Assembly (NCBI RefSeq): GCF_010015585.1
Contig: NW_022985069.1
Coordinates: 668,046 to 732,045 of the forward strand
Source of the DNA: Eremomyces bilateralis CBS 781.70
Taxonomy: Eukaryota > Ascomycota > Dothideomycetes > Eremomycetales > Eremomycetaceae
Direction of reading: 5' to 3'
Length of the DNA: 64,000 bases
A model generated the notes under the pieces. It saw only the letters and a program-made list of their open reading frames with translations, was not told where the DNA came from and ran no database searches. Of the stretch, positions 55,515-64,000 are shown in pieces; position 1 is the stretch's first letter; each line of letters begins with the position of its first letter. The translations under genes and the position numbers were made by a program.

Positions 55515-56774
55515 GATTACCTCTAGATAGGATAATTTAAATTCAGATTATATCACCACAGATAATTCCCATGGAATTCTAAGGAGGCCGCTTCGTATTG
55601 TAGCGCTGATCTCGTGAAGGGTGGAACCGGTTATGACCTCGGCTTTGGTCTCTCCACGACTTAGGAGGTGCATCGTGAGGCCTAGTCATCAAAATGCTTT
55701 CTGATCAGCAAAATGTTACCTCCTTCGCCTCTGTAGATAGACACGATATGGCCATTCTGCCAAGTTGAAAGTTATATAACTATCAAGTTTCTTAGAATCA
55801 TAAACGACTGATGTGAATTGGTTGCCAGTAATGGTTGGGTTGTTACTCCTGATGGCGGTTAGTGACGTCGGCGGCCAATCAGCGCGCGGAACCGATCTAC
55901 CAACGTCAACATCTCCGACAATCTCATCAGGAGAACCACCACTCTCACCCACCAAGTTGGCTTCTGGCTTTTCCGTGCTAGATTTCTGCCAGCCTATCAT
56001 ACTGAGACTAAGAATGTGTTCCGGAGGTCTTGTTTCTTTTGCTTGCCCAACTACTGCTCGTACTTGGACGTTGGCAGTATGGCAGGCCGAGAATCGTTTT
56101 CTGTGTCGTCCATTTATCACGAAGTGGTTATACTGAATAGTTCGGGAATGTTGAAGTGGAGATCCTGATAGCGGACCATTGCAGCCAACGCGCCTGGACA
56201 GATGCCTCCAGGTCGTCTATTCATCTGCAGCTCGAGATCGGAAGCAACGAAGAGCTCCCATGCGTCGATTTAGTGCCGACCAGAATCTCTTCCACCACGA
56301 AATGGAGTTCCACGCAGCGTCAACGCGCTAGAGCAAAAGGTATCGATATTCGATACGGATGCCGACACAAACCAACCTTTCTCCTGCAGGAGCCATATGG
56401 AAACAGACGTATCAGAGCATAATGTGTGGCAATGGCACAGTCGCTAACCCATCCGCTCATTTCATTGGCTTACCCCAAGATGAACATTCACCAGAGGAGC
56501 ACATTAGGGGATACTTCACCATTGACTCTCGCTGTGCCGCAAAACAGAATGTACACCCCTATTGGAACGGTGGGTGTCGTTTTCTTTCTGTATCTGCACC
56601 GTGTGGTCGTTCTCAGTACCGGAGATGAATACATAAGAACTCTCTTCCAAGATCCACGACACTCCTTTGCAGCACCTTGCGCTTCGCTGGTTATATTCGA
56701 TGCATACCACTTTCGTTTACATCTATCAGCCATTCTTTTGGGACCGTTGTCCGTTTTAATCCTTCTCTATCATT
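55515..56774. other. intergenic between divergent genes, no supported gene
   Basis: About 1.3 kb. A plus-strand frame at 55813-56136 begins with a hydrophobic, signal-like stretch (MNWLPVMVGLLLLMAV), and a minus-strand frame covers the same DNA (56120-55716). Neither has a family or splice support. The frames at 56426-56854 overlap the start of the next gene in another frame. Confidence 0.3.
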
Positions 56775-58342
56775 ATGCGCGCAATTGCTACTCTCTTTGC
56801 CGGAGTTGTTCTATTTTTCTCTGGTACATCTGCTCTACCATTAGCAGACATTGAAGATGTCGAGCCGGACTATAGCGTTCAATCGACTAGCTTTGACGGA
56901 ATTCCCACCATAGATCTAGAACCGGTCGTTTCGTTGACGGACGATGGACATCTGTCCAAGCGTCGAGATGCCCTTGATCTGAGGGATGCGGTCACGCTAT
57001 ATTGGAAACAAAGTAGGTCAAACAAAGATTTTGGATAGAGTAGGTGAGATGCTGAAAGTTATCAGACAAAGCAAATGCTATCCTTCAAGTCGAGTACTTG
57101 GGGGAGAATGAGCTCGTCATCAATATGGATGACTTCGGCGACGTCCTAGAAAATGTCGACTGTAGTCCCCCGGAGATGAGTCTCGATTTTAAAGACCGAG
57201 AATCTTTTGAAGCCGCAATTACCAAGTGGAATTGGGTGAACGAAAACGAAAACCGTCACTTCATCATGTTTGTCAACCATCCGAAATGCGGACCCGACCA
57301 TTCTCGCACCCCTTTCAACATCACTGACGTTGACTATGACGAGGAGAGGTACATCACCTATCTCACCGCTCATGAGCTGGAATATTCTCGGGCCATTCAT
57401 GATGGCCACCTCCGCATTGAGACGACTGCCGCACCGACGAATCAGACAAACAATGGATACAGCACGACACTCAGTAAGCGGATTGATATTTCGAAATCGT
57501 TTTCCTTGAAGAAGGACTTCACCACCACCATGATAGACACGGGGGATGCTACCAGTGGCTTGTCTTTAGCTTGTACAGACTGCGGGACCGATGGAACGAT
57601 AAACGTAGCTCTCGATGTCAAGATTTCCTGGTTTAAGATCAAGCATGTCTTCATCGAATACGGTGCGACCAATGCGCTCGCACGAGTTAATCTGGCTCTC
57701 AATTCTCGTGGGGACTTGGTAGCCCGCCAAGCCGGGACGGTTGAATTCTACAGCTACACCATCATTGGCGTCAATATCCCGAAGATCGGAGGCCTCAGCT
57801 TTGGTCCGTCGATGGGTGCGGGTTGGGCGGTGGGTCCGATTAAGGGGAATGCTTCGATGACTTGGGGAGCCACGGCTCAACTCACGCCTGTTTCGAACAC
57901 CAAGATCTGTCTTAAAGGGTGTGAGAGCTCAAGTGAAGGGTAAGTTGGCGAGTACGGATCGTAGACGTCGGTTCGTTCTAATAGCAACAGATGGCAGGTC
58001 GAATGGATCAAGACGCCCCCCTCAGCCACGGCCCATCTCTCCGCAGGACTCGAGGTATCTACGTACCTAAAAATCGCCGCAGGAGCCTATGTCTTCAGCA
58101 CAGGCTACGAAGCCGGCATTGCCCTGAAAGCCCCCCAGTTCAAAGCGACGATCGACGCAACCGCCAGCCCTGAGGGAGGGGCGTGCGGGAATCCCGATAG
58201 CCGGTTTGGGATCAACACGGATATCGAAGTCGGGGCGAAGATGTTCGCATATATTGGAAAGGATCATGAGCATCCGGCGAAGGAGTTTAATTTCTTTGAG
58301 AAGATGGTGGATTTGTATGATCAATGTTTTGTTATCTCGTAA
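56775..58342 (+). CDS. secreted protein, DUF7029/DUF7223-like
   Basis: Three exons: 56775-57012, 57066-57939, 57991-58342; 487 residues. Signal peptide MRAIATLFAGVVLFFSG with cleavage near TSA. A short pro-like segment ends in LSKRRDALD, a possible Kex2 site. A first domain (about 60-190) includes ILQVEYLGENELVINMDDFG and NRHFIMFVNHPKCGP; this looks like DUF7029. The second (about 220-480) is beta-rich with a CTDCGTDG motif and aromatic/Gly strands such as GGLSFGPSMGAGW, like DUF7223. Cysteines are paired in spacing, as in extracellular proteins. NQT-type and NAS-type Asn sites suggest N-glycosylation. Such proteins are common in fungal secretomes; the function is unknown to me. The domain names are from memory of the pattern. 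Confidence 0.72.
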
Positions 58343-58810
58343 CGGCACAGGTACCTGGCGTGTTAAGGCTGTTATACCCACCGCTGATATAGGCAAAGTT
58401 AAATATTAATATATTGAACGAGCATAACGTATTTAATGTATAGTTTTCCGCTCTAATTTGAGAACATTCGTAAGGGGAATGCCTTGAGAGTTGAGATGGT
58501 GTATCACGATGTCATTTATGTTTGATCCCCCACCCCTGCAGGTGGCGGAGGTTGGCAGGGACAGTTATGAAACCAGATCCGATGATAGCTTCGGGGACTT
58601 ACGAACCTCCATCTAACTCTGCCAACGGCCAATTCTGGCCTCCATAATACCCGGGAAATCGAGAGTCACACGCCAATGCTTGGAGTCCTGGCCCCTATTT
58701 CCTTTTCCCCTTAGCGACCATGGGACATTGTGTGCAGTCATATATGAGGTATCCGTGAGCCACCAGCTAAACAGCCGATGTGCAAATAAGCGGTCGATTG
58801 TAACTTCAGA
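58343..58810. other. spacer before the recyclin gene
   Basis: About 470 bases, no supported gene. It should hold the 3' end of the secreted protein gene and the promoter of the next gene. Confidence 0.35.
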
Positions 58811-61800
58811 ATGTCGGGATTCCAGCCTGCTCCCGTGTCGGGAGGGAGCCCCCGTCCCAGCAGTGATAAGGGTGTGCTGTCATCGCTCCGAGCTACCTCT
58901 ATGGTGCAGACGAAGCACTCGTTGCCAGCCGGTTGGTCTTCTTATACGCCTGCACAACTCAGATATCCAACCAGACATACAGTAACCCTCCAAGGAAATA
59001 TGCTAATTATTGCCCCTAGAAATCATCCAATTGATCCTCCCCTACCTCCCGATCCCCACCCTCATCAATGTCGCCCGCACCTCCCGCCGAATGCGCGAAA
59101 TGGTCTACGATGACGCCCTCTGGATCCGCCGGCTGAGCGCCATGGGCCGCTGGGACGAAGGGGAAGCACGGCGGCGATTCGAGGCGGATATGCGCCGGAA
59201 ACTCCAAGCCCAGCGAGCCAGCCTAGGCATCCCGCCGCTATCAACACCTGCAGGACGAGGCGCTGGCGTAGGCAGAGGGGGGCCGCAACCCGCAGCGAGC
59301 GGCACAGTAGAAACACCACCATCCCAAGCCCGTGACGAAAATCCAGCGGCCGAGACGATCTTCGATGCTGCTGCAGAAGCGCAACAGAAGCAACCTCCCA
59401 CCCAACGCCAGTCCGCCACCCACCCATCCCGCTCCAGCAAGTCCTCCGACGGCTTCGAACCCGCCATCCCCGCCCCCAACGGCCACGCCAACCCCTCTTC
59501 CACCACCCAACCCCCCAACACCCTCGACGCATCCCTCACCATAATCCGCAGCCTCCGCTCCCTCCGCGGCGGCGCCCGCCACGAATATGGTCGCGCCTAC
59601 AAGGCCCTCGCCCCCTTCTATCGCGACATCGTCAGCTCCGCCTCGCACGGGGATCCGTCGTCGTTTCATGTGTTCCAAACCTTCCGCGACCCGGAGCAGC
59701 AGGCGCGCATGCTCGCGCAGCTGCGCGTGTTCGCGCGGAGTGACAGCGCCATGGGGTGGGAGGTGCGCGAGGGGCGGCTGGATAGTATGATGGGAGTGTT
59801 TGAGAGCGCAGTGTTGCGGGAGTTTGGGAACGGGGTGGATGTCGGGGATACAGAGGGGCGGGTAAGGCGATATGCACGGGTGTTGGTGGTGTTGAATGGA
59901 GGGGCGTCGGGGGTGGATCTGTGGTTGGCGCGGAATCCAGTGATTGCGGGGAAGCGGGGGTTCGGGGAGCCGGGGGAATGTTTGATGAGCTTGTCGACGA
60001 CGCATGTGGTGATGGCGCCGGCGCAGGAGTTTTTTCGGCGGCTGGTGCTGGGGGTGAACGAGCAGAGTAAGACGATCGAGCGGGTGTTTCCGGCAAACGT
60101 GGAGGTGTTCGTGCCCTTTTTGGAGCGGGTGTGTGAGGATGTGGTGGGCGAGTATGTCACAACGTTGTTCGATCAGGCACACGAGAGGAGTTTGGAGGCG
60201 TATTTGAGTGCCGTATCAGCGACGTTTGATTTGGTGATGCAGTTTGCGAACGCGATACGACCTCCGAACGTACCGATACAGGATCGAGACGAACGCATGG
60301 CGAAGGCGATGGCCGAAGTGTTTGAGCCGCATATCGACCTGTATCTGCAGGAGGAGCTAGGGTTCTTCCGGAAGAAGGCTGATGCGGAGGTCGATGCGTG
60401 GGAGAAGCGTCTGAAGGACGAAGAGGCCTCGACGGAGTCCTTTTACATGTCTCATTTCAGCAGACAAGCCGAGAAGCGAGATTTTCTCACCTCGTTCCGG
60501 AAAGTCGTCATGATGCCAGTCCAAGTGGTCGGATCTATCACCGCGCCTATGACAGCGCCATTCTCCAACCGACCCGCCTCTATTTCGGCAGCAGCTCCGA
60601 GTGGCGATATGCTGCATCCCTCCAGAGCATCCAGTCCCGCCCCTACCGACCGATCCAACAGCCCTCGAAACCCAAAGGCCCCGACCGACGAACTCGCCGC
60701 TAAAGCTGCCCTCCTCAACACCCGCCTCGAAGGCATCAAAAGCCTCTTCTCCATCGAAATGGCCCTCAACCTCGTCCACACCGCCAAAACCTCCCTCGAG
60801 CGCACCGCCCGCTTCGCCCAACGACCTCCTCCCCCCTCCAAATCCGCCCCCGCCCGCATCTTCCACCCCATCCTCGCTGCTCGCGCCCAAGAAGCCCGCG
60901 AACAATGCGAAATCATCTTCGTCACGCTTCTCCAAATCCTCGGCTCCCGACACATCCAATCGGGGTTCACGACCGCGATTACGCACCTCAGCGCCTACAA
61001 CCCTCGCGCTGCCGCCTCCCACGCCGGGACGGACGGCGCGCCCACCCAGCCGCGGGTGGAGCCGCTCGTCACCTTCCTCGAGCTGGTCAACGTTGGCGAC
61101 CTGATCCAGCAGATGATCGACGTGTTCTACGTGCAGGAGCTGGTGGGGCCGAAGCTGGTGGAGCGGGATGACTTCCTGTCGGCGGCGGCGAAGGAGAAGA
61201 AACGGTTCGAGCAGATGCTGGATGGGCAAGTGGCGAGCGGGCTGAATCAGGGGATCGACGTGTTGATGGAGGAGGTGGAGTATATGATGGCGACGATGCA
61301 GCAGGTGGAGGAGTTTTGTCCGGCGGCCGGGGTGGTGGAGGTGGGGAGGAGTGAGACAGCGGGGAGGGTGGTAGAGGTGGTGCGGGAGCATTTGGAGATG
61401 TTGGTGGGGAGCACGGATCGGAATGTGTTGGAAGTGTTTAATCAGGAGGTGGGGGTGAGGTTGTTTGGGGCGCTGTGTAAGCATATCAAGCGGCAGCGGG
61501 TGAGTGTGGATGGAGCGGTGAGGTTGATCAGGTATGCTTGCCATGATTTCTCAATCCTTTCGTTCATGTATATTCCCTTCGATTTGCTTTCCTTTCCTTA
61601 TCCCATCTCTTCCCCAATCAATCTCTTTCATCCCGGTTTGCTAACCCCTCCTCGAAGCGACATGAACCACTACTACTCCTACATTGTCACGCTCAAGAAC
61701 AAACTCCTCACCGAATACTTCATCGCACTACGGGAAGTGGCGCAGATCTTCTTGATCTCCGGAAAACACGCCAAGGAGATTGCCACCATCATCGCGGACC

Positions 61801-61928
61801 CCGACCGATACCAGGGCATTTTCCGACCGGAAGACGTGTATGAGTTCGCTGAAAGGAGGGCAGATTGGCTGATGATCAAGCCTAATGTTGAAAGAGCTAT
61901 GTATGGTGCGGGTTGTGTGGTTATGTAG
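58811..61928 (+). CDS. RCY1: recyclin-1 (F-box plus Sec10/exocyst-like)
   Basis: Three exons: 58811-58931, 59020-61531, 61658-61928; 967 residues. Exon 1 gives MSGFQPAPVSGGSPRPSS and joins in frame to the F-box (EIIQLILPYLPIPTLINVAR, about 41-85). After a disordered Pro/Ser/Ala-rich stretch (about 110-190) comes the long helical Sec10-like region: LRSLRGGARHEYGRAYKAL, FFRRLVLGVNEQSKTIERVF, FTTAITHLSAYNP, then NHYYSYIVTLKNKLLTEYF. The C-terminus VERAMYGAGCVVM ends in a CaaX-like box (CVVM), a likely prenylation site. Rcy1 works in an SCF-linked F-box complex and in recycling from endosomes to the plasma membrane. The last intron (126 bases) is open in frame. The coding strand switches C-rich to G-rich twice. 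Confidence 0.88.
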
Positions 61929-61953
61929 GGGAGGGGAGGGGAGGGATGGGGGG
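61928..61953 (+). other. G-quadruplex-prone tract at a stop codon
   Basis: Directly after the TAG of the recyclin gene come five G runs of three to six bases separated by single A or AT, enough to form a G-quadruplex in the 3' untranslated RNA. Folding is inferred from sequence only. Confidence 0.5.
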
Positions 61954-63003
61954 TATATTGAGAGGATTCTTTGGCGGGTGTTTGGAAAGACAAACTTGGA
62001 GATTATTTGCATAGCGATTTGGTGAAAGACAGGTACGGTTAAGGGCATTGGGTAAATGGGGACTGATTGATCATTGTGACTTGCACTCTTGCACTCCTTT
62101 GCTTCTCCATTGCTGCTCCATCGCGCTGTTTCTCCTTCCATGATTACCGAATTGGGATGTGGCTGTAGAAATGGAACAGAAATCCCTGTCTGTGTCGTGC
62201 TGCAGGCATCAAGGCCATTAGGCATCAAACAGCAGCACCGAACAGAAACGGAAGTCACGACTCACAAGCCACCTGCATCGTGCATCGAAGAAGTCACATG
62301 TCACACGTCACATGCCACTTTTGCTTCAAGAATGAAAGTGAAGATGCAATCGACATATCCATAGCTTCTTTAAATACCTAATTCACTTATTGTTATCGTT
62401 GGGTCAAGCTAGAAGGATTCGATTGTGCTGTATATCATTGTCATGCTTCGGCTTGCCAACCACCCAATATCCCTGTCCTCTCACACTCTCATGAGGATCG
62501 GAGCTTTTACTCTTTGACGCCGTCGCAATTCTGTAGAGTGAATGAACGTCACTTTATTACATATCCGCTTCAGCTCTTCGTCTTCCACTTCAACAGGATT
62601 CACTTCACCTCTCACTCTCTGGCTCCTCTCTGACTTGGGTTTCTTCCTTCTCCTCACTTCATCCCGCTGCCAATCCCGTGGTGTTCATAAGATTGATTCC
62701 CTGCACCACTCTGACGCCACACGAGAGCAAGCATTCTCTCATCCATGATCCATCCAGGGTAGCACCACCGAACCGAACCGAACCTTACAGCAAAGAAGAA
62801 CTGCTGTCGTCCACTCGACCCTGGTTACCACCACGTCGGTCCAGTCCGCGAGGCGCCCAGTTCAGCCCATTCCGAACCTTACTGGCACCGTGAGACATCA
62901 TTCTCTCAAGTCCTCATCTTGACCATCTGGAGTTCTTGATCTCTCTTGTCTGCTCTTCTTGACCACTTCATCTGGAGCTCCCTCACTTGATCACTCGTGA
63001 GCT
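61954..63003. other. intergenic, with leader of the SWIB gene
   Basis: About 1 kb. Near the right end the plus strand is C/T-rich and has short repeats (AACCGAACCGAACC near 62771; TCTTGACCA with CTGGAG at about 62919 and again at about 62957). These are probably in the promoter or leader of the gene at 63004. Short frames at 62542-62893 show no motif. Confidence 0.35.
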
Positions 63004-64000
63004 ATGGAGACCGAACCCTTGCCGTGTAAGTGGAACTATTATTGGAGAAACGACCTTTCGGAATGCAATGGCGCTAATGGATTGCCTTTCTACAGTGTCG
63101 GCCCAGCAGGAGAATGACTTCTCCAAGATCATTGACGACATTCTCGCCGAAAGCGATATCAATACCGTCTCATCCAAGTCCATTCGCAAGGGCGTGCAAG
63201 CCAAAGTCGGCTATGACCTCACCCCATATAAGGTTCGTCGAGCTCTCTCATCCACCTCCGACCATCCCTCCCTTTGGTCCATATCCGACCACTTCCCCAA
63301 CATCCCACCATCCACCAACTAACCCTCTCCAGAAATCCGTCGTAACCCTCATCCTCCAACGCTTTGACGCCTTCACTGCGACCAACAACGCCCCCGCGCA
63401 CCCCACCACCAACGGTACCACCGCCCCCTCCGCATCCCCTCCCCACCCCACCACCAACGGCATCTCCACGCCCACCCCACCCGCCAACCGCAAGCGACCC
63501 TCTGCCCCCGACTCCCCCGCCGCGCACACCAGCACGGCCTTCTCTCCGCCTCCCAGCAAAAAACACCGCCACACGGCATCCGTCGAAGAAGACGACGCAG
63601 CGTTCGCAGCGCGGTTGCAGGCGGAGGAGAACGCGCGGACGGCGCGCACGACGCGGGGTGCGGGGAACGGAAAGCGGAAAACGGCGCCGCGAAAGAAGAG
63701 CACGCCGAAGAAGAAGAGCGCGAGTCGGGTGACGGATGATAGTGGGGAGGAGGGGGAGGGTGGAGAGGGTGGGGAGAGGAAGGTGAATCGGACGGGAGGG
63801 TTTCATAAGCCGTTCAATTTGAGTCCGAGTTTGAGTGAGATGTTGGGAGGGGTGACACAGGTGAGTAACTACGAGGCCTGGTCACAGGACTAGAACGCAA
63901 GCAAGCAAACAAGCGCGCAAGCGAGGAAGGTTGCGAGTGCGAGACAGAAGCTAATGAGGTTATCCCTCGCCATAGCTCTCCCGACCCCAAACCGTCAAAC
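63004..64000 (+). CDS. DEK_C and SWIB domain protein (Tri1/Uaf30 type), cut by window end
   Basis: Exons seen: 63004-63025, 63096-63232, 63333-63860 and from 63976 to the window end. The first exon is 22 bases (METEPLP). Residues about 8-70 form a DEK_C-type helical domain: NDFSKIIDDILAESDINTVS, SIRKGVQAKVGYDLTPYK, then KSVVTLILQRFD. A long basic disordered linker follows (KRKRPS-like, RKKSTPKKKSASR, EEGEGGEGGERK). The SWIB/MDM2 domain begins TGGFHKPFNLSPSLSEML and continues across intron 3 with LSRPQTVK. In yeast this architecture is Uaf30 (RNA polymerase I upstream activating factor) and its paralogue Tri1, both nuclear. The 3' end is missing. Confidence 0.85.

Noticed and set aside
55813-56136. 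plus-strand frame with a signal-like start
   Set aside because: Hydrophobic start only; the rest has no conserved Cys or domain pattern, and an open frame lies on the other strand.
59241-60182. 313-codon minus-strand frame
   Set aside because: Antisense of the recyclin gene; His/Pro- and Gly-rich product caused by base skew.
60357-61544. 395-codon minus-strand frame
   Set aside because: Also antisense of the recyclin gene; His/Leu/Pro-rich product with no domain.

Overview
The window is nuclear DNA of a filamentous ascomycete (Pezizomycotina). The signs are short GT-AG introns of about 40-65 bases, STT4-, eIF3b-, Trs31- and recyclin-type housekeeping genes, several families seen mainly in filamentous ascomycetes (CFEM, DUF3602, the HAM1-like lipid-binding family, secreted DUF7029/DUF7223-type proteins), and DNA relics whose stop codons look like C-to-T decay of the RIP kind. 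I cannot name the species. Most genes are spliced; I set exon borders by reading frame and splice sites, and every multi-exon model listed closes to a whole number of codons. One run of 85 N lies inside a gene at 24177-24261.

Layout. 0-8.4 kb: an LTR-like fragment at the left edge, a two-domain fluoride exporter (FEX/CrcB), then a gene-poor stretch with a MITE-like repeat, a decayed gene-like tract and a dead Tc1/mariner transposon. 8.4-14.4 kb: a HAM1-like/TULIP-type protein, a CapA/PgsA-type metallophosphatase and a metaxin-like mitochondrial outer membrane protein, the last two divergent. 14.8-20.1 kb: a broken FHA-domain gene, a class I methyltransferase, TRAPP subunit Trs31 and a TRAP-alpha/Irc22-type ER protein. 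21.2-24.6 kb: a NYN-like plus CCCH zinc-finger protein and an EF-hand protein. 25.1-41.2 kb: a housekeeping block with a membrane-traffic and phosphoinositide theme: Afi1-type DENN protein, the PI 4-kinase Stt4, translation factor eIF3b, and a synaptojanin-type Sac/5-phosphatase. 41.8-49.8 kb: three small genes (an Arg/Ser-rich protein, a DUF3602/Par32-like protein and a 57-residue RDGAGN protein) in otherwise gene-poor DNA. 49.8-58.4 kb: an accessory-looking block with a CFEM GPI protein, a BBE-type flavin oxidase, an interrupted ORF, tRNA-Gly(GCC), a serine beta-lactamase-like hydrolase and a secreted protein. 58.8-64 kb: recyclin-1 (F-box/Sec10-like) and, running off the right edge, a DEK_C-SWIB protein.

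How the genes work together. Several independent genes serve vesicle traffic and membrane identity (Trs31, Afi1, Stt4, synaptojanin-like phosphatase, Rcy1): Stt4 makes PI4P and the Sac/5-phosphatase removes phosphates, while TRAPP, Afi1 and Rcy1 act on Golgi, polarised and endosomal transport. I see no co-regulated cluster in that block. The 49.8-58.4 kb block (oxidase, beta-lactamase-like hydrolase, secreted proteins) is the most cluster-like, but it lacks a backbone synthase.

The strongest unexplained signal is compositional. Many genes on both strands are C/T-rich in the 5' part of the coding strand and switch abruptly to G-rich in the 3' part. The next most interesting is a 57-residue gene whose spliced and unspliced forms encode the same protein, with its intron at the same place in a GAGN motif as in the DUF3602 gene 3 kb away.
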